DNA from: Chiridota heheva | Lineage: Eukaryota; Echinodermata; Holothuroidea; Apodida; Chiridotidae | Assembly (NCBI GenBank): GCA_020152595.1 | Contig: JAIGNY010000711.1 | Span: forward strand, 470,001 to 534,000 | Length of the DNA stretch: 64,000 nucleotides | Direction: 5' to 3' | Shown: positions 36,451 to 48,000 of the stretch, piece by piece | Layout: each line of letters starts with the position of its first letter | Position numbering within the stretch: position 1 is the first letter of the stretch | Made by a program: the position numbers and the translations under genes | The notes under the pieces: model-generated | The model's input: the letters and a program-made list of their open reading frames with translations, nothing else | Database searches by the model: none | Told to the model about the DNA's origin: nothing

Positions 36451-38058
36451 GAAAATGATGCTGGCTGCACCTCCAGATAACATCCCCTACCAGTTCCTGA
36501 AACACCTCCCCAACAAGGCCACCACTACCCTGCTCACCATCCTCAACCACATTTGGTCCTCACACTCCTTTCCCCCTATCTGGAGGACAGCTATCACACC
36601 CTGTCCCCAAACCGGGAAGGACAGTACCCACCCCTCTAGCTACCCCACCATCAACCTCACCTGCTGTCTCTGTAAAATATGGAAAGGATCATTCATTAGA
36701 GACTAAACTGGGTCCTTGAGACCAATAGAATCCTCTCTCCTCACCAAAGCGGCTTCCAGAAATGTTGCAATACCCTGGACCAGTTATTTATGCTTGAAAC
36801 TGCTATCCTGGAATCCTTGCAAAAAAAAAACACCCCATTGCCATCTGTTTCGACCTTGAAAAGCTTTCGACACTACTTGGAAATACAGCATTATCCGCAA
36901 ACTTTACACCATTGGCCTCAGAGGCCACCTCCCCATCTTTATTCAAAACTTCCTCTCACCCATGCAGTTCCAAGTTCGTATTGGCCACACCCTCTCAAAG
37001 CCCCACCCGCAAGAAGAGGGCGTTTCCCAAGAGAGCATCCTCTCCCCCACTCCCTTCAACCTGACCATTAACGACATTATGGACAACCTTGGCCTCAACA
37101 TCAAACGAGCCCTCTTCTGCTCCTCCCCTAGCTTTCCTCTTGTCGAAAATAGGCTCCGGTTTTAAATTCTCCAGTCAACCTCCACCCCAACCCGAACCTC
37201 ATGCTCAATGGCAATCGCAGCCCCAGAGTTGAACACATGAACTTCCTGGGTTTAACTCTAGACCACAAGCTCTTCTACAAATAACACATCACCAACCTGA
37301 AACAGAATTGCAACAGCTCCCTCAACTCTCCGCCTCCTCTCCAATACCACTTAGGGTGCAAACCAGCAAGCTCTCCTTAAAATCTCCAGGCTCACCATTC
37401 TTGCCAAACTTGACTACAGCAATATTGTCTACTCTTACCTCAAGCATATCAACACCATCCAAAATGAAGCACTCAGGCTTTGTTTGGGTACCTACAGGAC
37501 CTCTCCAATCACCAGCCTTCATGTTAAAGCCAACAAACCCCCCTTTCTGTAAAGGTGTAGAAAGCTTAGCCTCTCCTATGCTTTTAGAGTCCTCACCAAC
37601 ACCCAGAACCCTGTTTACAATCTCATTAAGTACCCCAATTTCTCCACCTCTTTCATAGGACTAAAACCATCACCCTCCCCTACCCCATTTCCCAAAAGCC
37701 TTTCTGCGTCAAACCGCTTATCGCTTCACTTGTTTGTGACAACTGGTAAACCTCATAAGACTCCCAAATTGATAAGAAACTCCACGTCATCCAGCCCACC
37801 ATTCTGATCAAACCCACCATCCACAATCTCTTCCGTGCTGACACATTACCCACCTTAGTTAGAATAGGTCACACTCACCTCACTCTCTTCCACCTCCTTA
37901 TTGGCTGCCCCCCCCCACCCCTCTGCAACAATTGTCATTGTACCCTAACAGTCCACCACGTCCTCCTTGCTTGCCCCTTGTACAACCTTCCCAGAGCTTC
38001 CCTCGCTCCCCATAACTCAATAGCCGAGCTCTTCCAGAAAAACCCTCCAGATAAAATT

Positions 38059-38449
38059 TTAAGAAAAAAGTTATGGAAAATTATAAAAGCACATCTGTTT
38101 CCCAGAAAACTTCCCAGCGAGTAGAAATGTTGGATGGAAACAATAGTAGTAAAACAATAATAGAGGGGAAAAGGGGGAATGATTTAGAGTTCCCCTCGGT
38201 GCGAGGTCCAGGGCCCAAAAATAAACAAAGTGCTGTACAAATTTGATGCTTTTGTGTCAAAAAAAGATGGCAAGACCTACCATGGGTAATAGTAATTTCA
38301 TATGAATTTGTGGCTGATATAATAACCGTGATTGGATAATGGCTGCAATCAACTTTTTGACCATAAACCATTTATACTGAAACTGGTTTTAAAAAAATTG
38401 AATGATGTATTAAAACAAGTGAATTTTAGCTAAACAATGGAGATCCGAC
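38059..38449. other. Non-coding; nothing recognised
   Basis: No supported feature. Confidence 0.45.
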
Positions 38450-38697
38450 GAATGGTCCAGGCCTCCCCGACGGGTGGTCCAGGCCTCCCCGATGGGTGGT
38501 CCAGGCCTCCCCGATGGGTGGTCCAGGCCTCCTCGACGGGTGGTCCAGGCCTCCCCGACGGGTGGTCTAGGCCTCCCCGACGGGTGGTCCAGGCCTCCTC
38601 GACAGGTGGTCCAGGCCTCCCCGACGAGTGGTCCGGGCCTCCCTAATGGGTGGTCCAGGCCTTCCCGATGGGTGGTCCAGGCCTCCCTGATGGGTGG
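38450..38697. repeat. 22-bp minisatellite, about 11 copies
   Basis: Unit close to GGTGGTCCAGGCCTCCCCGA. Because 22 is not a multiple of three, ORFs in several frames on both strands are artefacts. Confidence 0.93.
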
Positions 38698-39240
38698 GCA
38701 ATGGTCCGCTTTGACCACCCACCTGGGAGGGGGAGGGTGTAAAATGATAAAATCATGCTAAAAAATATTACCATACAAAAGAAATACAAATTGGAAAATA
38801 ATCCCCCCTTGCACCCGCTAATCCAACCTATGATAAATTTACTAAGTCCCTATAGGAATAAATTATCAACATTTGTTTCACTCGTTTGTTTCTTTGTCAA
38901 AGGTGAAATGCACATGCTATGATTATTCCTTTAAACATCTTAGAACACTTTCAGTTTGCATACAAAAAACAGGAAATGTAGGTCTTTTTAAAACCCTCAA
39001 TTCAACCTTTCATAATACAATCTGGCTTTGGAAGAATGGTTGCATAAAACAATTGTACTGCCAGGCTGCTATCTTTCTATATCATTTATTTCATTAAAAG
39101 GTTCTGTGAATTAATGTGAATTAGGGAACTTATGAACTTTTTTGTTATCTAGTTTCTAATTTTTACTAAATTCTCTCACATTAAGTCTAAACCTCGTAAT
39201 ACATTTTGAGTCTTAAGCCCCAATAAACTCTGACAGGCCT

Positions 39241-39396
39241 ATATTGCTCACAACAGAATCCAGCACAAGCAATTACACCAGGGATTTTGCAAACTTCACC
39301 TCCCTTTCCATGGTCATAATATTGCTTACAACAGAATCCAGCACAAGCAATTACACCAGGGATTTTGCAAACTTCACCTCCCTTTCCATGGTCATA
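39241..39396 (-). repeat. Nearly perfect 78-bp tandem duplication with a cysteine-rich frame
   Basis: Units 39241-39318 and 39319-39396 differ at one base. On the minus strand each is 26 codons in frame (EVCKIPGVIACAGFCCKQY within it). Each unit ends with a donor-like GTAAGC or GTGAGC, and an acceptor-like ATACAATGTCAG precedes the pair. No family is recognised, and coding status is unproven. Confidence 0.6.
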
Positions 39397-40090
39397 ATCT
39401 GACATTGTATACAAATTTCGCTGCAGCTGCACTGACTTTTACACTCAACACAAGAACAAAAGTATTTCCCTGTGCTTAATGTGTCTGGCTTGAAGTAATA
39501 TTTTACAAATAGGATGGTGTTTAACAGTGAAGGTTTTGTTTGTTTATTGATGAGTGATTTTAAGTGATGTTTTTGTTCAATCTTGTAGGTTTTGAGAATT
39601 TTGGACTGAAAATTCATTGCAACAGATTTTCATGATGCAAGATTCTATTCATTAGTAAAACTTGCAGCTTCACCCATTTATGGCAATGTACTCATTTAAA
39701 TCTGAATTATAGACCTAGTTACGGACAGTGCTTAATTCAAGAGATCTTTAAAACACTACTTATTTACAGAGATGGCACCGAAGTTGTCAAAAAATGGAGG
39801 AGCACATTTGGAGTCTCACACTTAAAATCTTAATGCCCCCTCCTAGTAAAACATCAAATCAAATCATTTGTAAATCAAATCAAAAGAATATTGTTTACAG
39901 TGGCAAAGGTGAAAACTTGCAGGGCTTTAGAAAACTTTTCATAATTCAACCTTTCATAATTCAAATAACAATAAAATTCCAGATCACTATTTCTGGTTAT
40001 CAATAACACAATTTGGATTTTTAAGAACATGATTAGGAAAGAAGACCGCACTAAATTAGGCCATGATTTGTTAAATCTCGATCACCTAGG

Positions 40091-40767
40091 AGACCCGCGT
40101 GCATTGAGAAGAAACTATAGGGGAAATGGGGAGGTAGTAAAAATGCATGAACTTATTATTTAAAGCTCAGAGATACAAACACCCAATATTATTCCGACTT
40201 AGGCAGTCCTATTCTACAAAAAATATAAAGAGAATCCTATTTTCCCCTTCAGGAAGCTGAAGAATGACACACAAATATCATCAAAATTCACTTTCAGCCA
40301 TTTATTACAGTTCAAAATTGTTAAAAGTCTAAAATTAAAATTATAAAGAAATTTACAATTTCCAAAATTTGTTTGACAAACAGTTAGTATGAATATCATC
40401 AGTAAACTCCAAATTTCTAAAACCATTAAAATTTCACCCACAAAACTTTAGATGAAGTTCTAAAAAGTAAAAAAAAATAATTATGAAAGCTATTGCTCAA
40501 GAAATTGCAATTAAGAAAATGCAATAAATTCATTTGGCAATTTGTAATATGAGAGATTTCTCATTTTACATAATTCTAACGTCATTGTGCTGTATGATTG
40601 TTAATTCGTAACCAAATGGTACAGAACTATGCATGAAGTCTGCCCTGTGCATCATGCTGACTTGCATCTCATCAATTTGAAAGTTAATGAGACCCGGGTG
40701 CATTGAGAAGAAACTATAGGGAAAATGGGGAGGTGGTAAAAATGCATAAACTTATTCTTTAAAGCTG
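40091..40767. repeat. Pair of 78-bp direct repeats about 600 bp apart
   Basis: GACCCGCGTGCATTGAGAAG at 40091 and GACCCGGGTGCATTGAGAAG at 40690 start blocks about 92% identical by eye. The DNA between and outside is not repeated. Confidence 0.75.
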
Positions 40768-40894
40768 GTCTACTTGTTTAATCACGTACATCTCTTTGCT
40801 TCAACTGCGAAACAGAATCTTCCTGGTGTTTTCAGATGAAACCTACTTCTCCTTGTCCAAGAAAATTGTCTGGTGTCAAGTAGCCTTACCAAAT

Positions 40895-41815
40895 CTGAGC
40901 CTAGCCATATATGAGCCTAACACTATCTGGGCTGAGCTTAATTTGATCTGAACTAGCCATATCTGAACTAGCCATACCTGAGTCTAGCTTTATCAGAGCC
41001 TGACTTTATCAGAGCCTAACTTGATCCAAGTCTAGCTTTATCTGGACCTAACTTTATCAGAGCCTAACTTGATCAAAGTCTAGCTTTATCTGAATCGATT
41101 TTATTAGAGCCTAACTTAATCCAATTCTAGTTTTATTAAAACCTGACTTTATCAGAGCCTAGCTTGATCCAAGTCTAGCTTTAACTGAACCTGACTTTAT
41201 TAGAGCTTAACTAAATCCAAGTCTAGCTTTATCTGTACCTGATTTTATCAGAGCCTAACTTGATCCAATTCTAGCTTTATCTGAACCTGACTTTATCAGA
41301 GCCTAGCTTGATCCAAGTCTAGCTTTATCTGAACCTGACTTTTTTAGAGCCTAGCTTGATCCAAGTCTAGCTTTATCTGAACCTGACTTTATCAGAGCCT
41401 AACTTGATCCTAGTTTAGCCCTATCTGAACCTGACTTTATCAGAGCCTAACTTGATCCAAGTCTAGCTTTAATCTGAGCCTAGCCACACATGAGCCTACC
41501 TAAATCTAAGCTAAGTCACATCTAAGCCTAGCTTTATCTTAGCTAGGCTTTAAGCCTGGCTTTATCTTAGCCTTATCTGAGCATCATCTTAGCCTTATCT
41601 GAGCAGAGTCATAAGTACATGAGTCTAGCCTTATCTGACCTAGCTTTTAAGTGAGCCAAGCCATATCCCAGCTTAGTCATATCCGAGCTTAACTCATATC
41701 CGAGCCTAGTGTTTTCTGAGTTTAGCCGTAAGTGAGTCTAGCCATAATTAGCCTAGCATAATACGACCTTAGCCATATCTGTGCCTGGCTTTCTCTGAGC
41801 TGGGTCATATTCCTC
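40895..41815. repeat. 48-bp minisatellite, core and degenerate flank
   Basis: Core units at about 41000-41470 combine GAGCCTAACTTGATCCAAGT, CTAGCTTTATCTGAACCTGA and CTTTATCA. The right part degenerates into shorter CCTAGCCATAT-type units up to the ORC1 stop codon. Transcripts of ORC1 may read into it. Confidence 0.85.
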
Positions 41816-41843
41816 TTTTGTCTACGAATCCACCTTAAGCAAG

Positions 41844-42007
41844 TCAAATCTCATCTTGTCTGAAGGCAAAGCGGACGTCGTCTTGGCTGACATTCAGCTG
41901 TATTCTCTTGTTGAGTTCATTAAAACCAGCTTCAAGGAGAATCAACTTTAGAGATGCAAGCTGGAGACATACAGACCAAACCTCTGACACACTACGTGGC
42001 TGAACAC
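41844..42007 (-). CDS. ORC1: ORC1 terminal coding exon: winged-helix end and stop (residues 593-645)
   Basis: Encodes [20 protein letters not shown] and [20 protein letters not shown], then TGA. The position of NVSQDDV close to the C-terminus matches animal ORC1. The acceptor is CTCTTCAG. Just downstream the transcript runs into a 48-bp minisatellite; I see no clear AATAAA signal before it. Confidence 0.95.
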
Positions 42008-45000
42008 CTGAAGAGATGAGAAATGTTGGTTTTTTGATCTATTTATCCATACTCAATTCATCTATATATGATACTTTATCCACAATTGGTTAATTTATGC
42101 ACAAGTGTTTAATTCATCCATAAGTGATCGCTTTATCCATAAGTTAATGTTTTATTTATAAGTAGGTTCATTATTTAAAATGAATAGTTTTGTATTCAGA
42201 AATTTCTACCATACAAGCTAGAAGACAACATTCAAATAGAATTGACACTACTTTGATATCTTGAACAACTTTGTTCCATTTAGGAGTTTAAGGATGTTCC
42301 TTTTTGAAAATAAATTTGGTAGAAAGATAGAAGAGAAACAAACATGCACACCTTGATTTCAATTTTTTCATTTAATTAAATATTAACTATTAAGGATTAG
42401 TTCAGGGGTCAAGTGAGTTTATCTTATATGAAAGTTGACTTAAAAACAAACAAACTGGTGCAGAAAGCGTTCAAAAATCTTATTCCGTTAAGTCAAGTTT
42501 AAAGTTCTGCCTTGTCTGTTTAGAAAGGACTCGAATGGATTTAGCTTTTACTTGCAATAACAATTTTTGCTACTGTCATGGTTTTATTAGATGCAAATGT
42601 TCCCTATACACATTTTCTTTGAATAAAGCATCTAAAGTTTGCTACACAAATTAGTAAATGTTGTCTCTAAACGTCCGTAACTCTTATAAACATTTAAAAA
42701 AACAAAAAACATCTGATGTTAAGTGCACAATGAGAAACTTTACCTTCAATTCTACAGAGATTGACATGCTGCTTCAAGACCTACAAATAAAATAAAAATG
42801 TCAATCGTGATTAAAAAACTCACATTTTAAAGGATAAGTTCAGTGGTCAAGCAAATTTATCTTCTATGAAAGAGGACTTTCAAAAGAAACAAAAGTGGTG
42901 AAGAAAGCATTCAGAAATCTTATTCCGTTATAGAGATATTTAAGCCCAAAGTTTGGTACATGTATCATTTGTGTAGAAATGACTGAAATCTGACTAGTTG
43001 TGACATCACAGCCTCAGATTCCTCAAAGCTTTTATGTATTCTAACATTATTTCTTATGTGATTCTGTGGCGTAAAATCCATTGAATATGTCTTAAAAATA
43101 GTAAAAGATAATCTAGCAAGGGTAATTAATTTACCACCTCAAAAATGTTTTAGAAAATTAATTCAAATAGTGAATAATTTACATAAATTTTCTTTAAAAT
43201 ACATTTAACAATTGTAGACTTACTACAACAGTCATTTCTACACAGATAAGACAGCTTTAAACTTGAATATCTCCTTCACAGAATAAGATATTTTAATGCT
43301 TTCTTCACCATTTTTTTTTTGAAGTCCTCTTTTATATCAGATACACATACTTGACCACTAAACTTATCCTTTATCAAGAAATACCTAGTTGTACATAGCA
43401 ATCAGTGGTTATATGAAATGATTGACCAAGTGAAATAGTATTTGCTTAAATTGTTTCAATCTTTTCCTTATATTACTTTTTGTTTTCAACAATTAGTTAT
43501 TATAAAATTGTTTGATCAAAATTATCAGAAATGTAAAAAAAAAAACCCATAGTAATCATCATAAGCTAGGCTTACATAATTGAGGACAATGTATAAAATA
43601 TCTAAAAAGTTATATAGAAAATGGTCATGAAATCAATTATAGGAAAACACTTTTCCCCTAACTAAAATGACAAAATTTCTGATCCAAAAATGAGAAAGTT
43701 GATATTATCCATCCACACTCTTATATGATACAATCAACCAAGGATGCACTTATGTACGGTCTTTTTCCAATCCATGAATTTTATTACAAAAAGGCATAAA
43801 AATGGATTTGTAAAACATAACGGAGTTAACTTTTGATTTCTTATTTACACAGATACATGTAGTTTGAATATTGTGAGTACCTGGGAAAAGATTGCCTCCT
43901 CCAATCCCGACATTTTGAATTCTGATGCGATGGCTCTCAGAAACAGCTGCTCTTGTTTAGAAGCTTTCCTGTAGAGAAAAGAAAGGAAACATCTTAAGAC
44001 AGCTTGCATTCCTTAAATGTATATGGATAGCAATTACCTTTGCCAACAAAGTTGGAAAGAGGTTATGCTTTCCCTTGCATTTGTTTGTCTGCCATCGACA
44101 TCAAGAGCAGAAATGGAGGGGTGGGATGTTTTAGAGTGAACTGTCTGTCATAACATATCTTCAAAAGCTGATGATTGGATTTTGATTAAATTTGGTGTGC
44201 ATTTTTAATTTTGCTTAAGGAAGAAAGAAACTGAGTAAAATTTGGGACATATTGAAACAGGGAAAGGGCAGGAATGTTTAGGGTGAGGTATGTTGATACT
44301 TTCTGTGGAATGTGCTGAACACTCATTTCATGCTCTAAAGGGAAATCCAAACAATCAATTTTCTAGACTGAATGAAAATCAAATCAAGGTCATATCATAT
44401 AACCATATCATATAACCATATATCATATTACAGCTATATAATATCATATCATATAATCATATAATATAATATCATATAACCATATAATATAATATCATAT
44501 AACCATTTAATATAATATCATATAACCATATAATATCATATCATATAACCATATAATATAATATCATATAACCATATAATATCATATCATATAACCATAT
44601 AATATAACCATATCATATGATATAAACATATCATATAATATAACCATTTCATATAATATAACCATATCATATAATATAGCATGATCATATGATATAACCA
44701 TATAATATGACCATATCATAAAATATAACCATATCATATAATATATAACCATATTATATAATATAACCATATAGTATAACCATTTCATATGATATAACCA
44801 TATCATATGATATAATCATATCATATGATATAACCATATCATATAATATGACCATATAATATAATATATAACCATATCATATAATATGACCATATCATAT
44901 AACCATATCATATAATATAACCATATCATATAATATAACCATATAATATGAACATGAAATATAACCATATAATATAACCATATGATATAATATAACCATA

Positions 45001-48000
45001 TGATATAATATAACCATATCATATAACCATATATTATATTACAGCCATATAATATCATATAACCATATAATATAATATCATATAACCATACAATATCACA
45101 TAACCATATAATACAATATAACCATATCATATAATATAACCATGTCATATAATATAACCATATAATATAATATAAAAATATAATATAATATAATATAACC
45201 ATATCATATAATATAACCATATCATATAATATATAACCATATCATATAATATACCCATATATTATAACCATATCATATAATATAACCATGTCATATAATA
45301 TAACCATATCATATAATATAAAAATATCATATAATATAATATAACCATATCATATAATATAACCATATCATATAATATATAACCATATCATATAATATAC
45401 CCATATATTATAACCATATCATATAATATAACCATGTCATATAATATAACCATATCATATAATATAAACATATCATATAATATAACCATATCATATAATA
45501 TAACCATATCATATAATGTATAACCATATCATATAATATACCCATATAATATAACCATATCATATAATATAACCATATCATATAATGTATAACCATATCA
45601 TATAATATACCCATATAATATAACCATATCATATAATATAACCATATCATATAATGTATAACCATATCATATAATATACCCATATAATATAAGCATATCA
45701 TATAATATAACCATATCATATAATATAACCATATCATATAATATAACCATATCATATAATGTATAACCATATCATATAATATACCCATATAATATAACCG
45801 TATCATATAATATAACCATATCATATAATATAACCATATCATATAATATAACCATGTCATATAATATAACCATATCATATAATATAACCCTATCATATAA
45901 TGTATAACCATATCATATAATATACCCATATAATATAACCATATCATATAATATAACCATATCACATAATGTATAACCATATCATATAATATACCCATAT
46001 AATATAACCATATCACATAGTATAACCATGTCATATAATATAAGCATATAATATAATATAAACATATCATATGATATAATATAACCATATCATAAAATAT
46101 AACCATATCATATAATATAACCATATCATATAATATAACCATGTCATATAGTATAACCATATCATATAATATAACCATATCATATAATATAACCATATCA
46201 TATAATATATAACCATATTATATAATATAACCATAACATATAATATAACCATATCATATAATATACCCATATAATATAACCATATCATATAATATAACCA
46301 TATCATATAATGTATAACCATATCATATAATATACCCATATGATATAACCATATCATATAATATAACCACGTCATATAATATAACCATATAATATAATAT
46401 AAACATATCATATAATATAATTTAACCATATCATATAATATAACCATATCATATAATATATAACCATATCATATAATATACCCATATAATATAATATAAC
46501 CTTGTCATATAATATAACCATATTATATAATGTAGCCATATCGAATATAACCATATCATATAATATATAACCATATTATGTAATATAACCATAACATATA
46601 ATATAACCATATCATATAATATAACCATATCATATCATATAACCATATCATATAGCCATATAATATAACCATATCATATATCCTAAAATCATGTAAAATC
46701 TTTATTATATAAGAAACTTCTACTACATCTTCATACTTGCACAAACATGAACGAATGGACAGACAATGTTAACATTCCTGTGGTCAATCATGTGCACTCC
46801 ATATGATAGAGATATCATAGAAACATAATGGTGAAAATGCTACCTTGAAATCATCTTCCATCACAAAGATATCAAATTCAAATTCTCCACAAAATAAATT
46901 ATTGTCTTGGAAAACAAATCACAAACCCCCTCCCCTACCCAAGGATGTTTGTCCCCCTGCCCCGTGTTCATACGCCTCTGGTTAGATTTCATATAAATAC
47001 TTACTGCATGGCTACGATTTTTGGTGAACAGAACATCTCCTGCAGTGCACTATCCACATGACTCATATTGACCACTTTTTTGGACTTGGATGGAAGCCTG
47101 TCTGCGATTTCGGCTGCTCGTCTGCAGATGTCTAACGCTCGACGAGCATCTCCGGATAAGGCTGCAACCTGCAATCAATCAAAAAAAACAATCGTCTTTT
47201 AGGAAAAAAATTCTCTTTTGAGATCAAATCTTGTCTGAGATATTCTCCTATGGTACTTGAAAACCTGTTCAAGTTAGTTTACATTCGACAAGTAATATAG
47301 CTATTAGCAAGGGGAGGGGATGGGGGTGTAGGAGTTAGCCCCCACCCCCATCCCCCCACTCCTGTCAGAGATTTTAAAGGTACATTAATACAGAAATTGA
47401 TAATTCACTTAGGTCGGGCCAACTATTGAAAGCTGCCGGGTGACCTTCATCTTTTCAAAATTTGAAGGTACAGAGAGTTTTGATTATGATTTGGATAAGT
47501 AAGAAATTTTTCCATTAATAAAAAACAAAATTGAGTTTGTCTTCATTAAAATTTCTTGGGAGAGAGAAATAGAGTTATCCCCCACTCCTGTCAGAGATTT
47601 TAAGATAAAACAGTACGGAAAATGATAATTCACTTGGGTCGGGCCAACTGTTAAAAGCTGCTGGTGACCTTCATTTTTTTCAAATTTGTGGCAACAGAAA
47701 GTTTTGATTATTATTTGGATAAATAAGAAACATTTTATTTATAACCACACTTTGAATAAATTTCACTGTCCACATAACTGAACAAGTTGAGCTTATCAAA
47801 GAGTCATTCAGGATACTGTATATATATCTCAGGAAGTTTGAACACTACAATTAACTACATAGATGTGGTAACAATAGAAATGTATGCAAAAATAAATATA
47901 TCACTACAGGCAATTTGCATATAGCCATCAGAAGTAGGTTAACTTCCTGTAAAAGTGAAATGCACAATATGATATACCCGCAATGGTAATATACCTAATG

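Larger units (their letters stand above)
34935..38058 (+). mobile_element. I/Nimb-like LINE copy 3, old and split by another LINE
   Basis: Similarity to copy 2 starts in the region before the reverse transcriptase (CTCTTTCGCATCAGCC) and ends at CCAGATAAAATTTT. It carries many small deletions, more than the other copies, and a large gap covering most of RNase H. Bases 35275-36450 are a different LINE inserted between codons that are adjacent in copy 2. Confidence 0.85.
38698..40880. other. Intergenic; holds two separate duplications
   Basis: Apart from the 78-bp tandem duplication (39241-39396) and a pair of 78-bp dispersed direct repeats (40091 and 40690), the stretch is AT-rich with no supported gene. 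Confidence 0.45.

Noticed and set aside
38410-38761. Repeat-protein ORFs on both strands
   Set aside because: Products of the 22-bp minisatellite.
44582-46744. Minus-strand ORFs of 60-262 codons
   Set aside because: Each is a translation of the 18-bp AT satellite, whose period is six stop-free codons.
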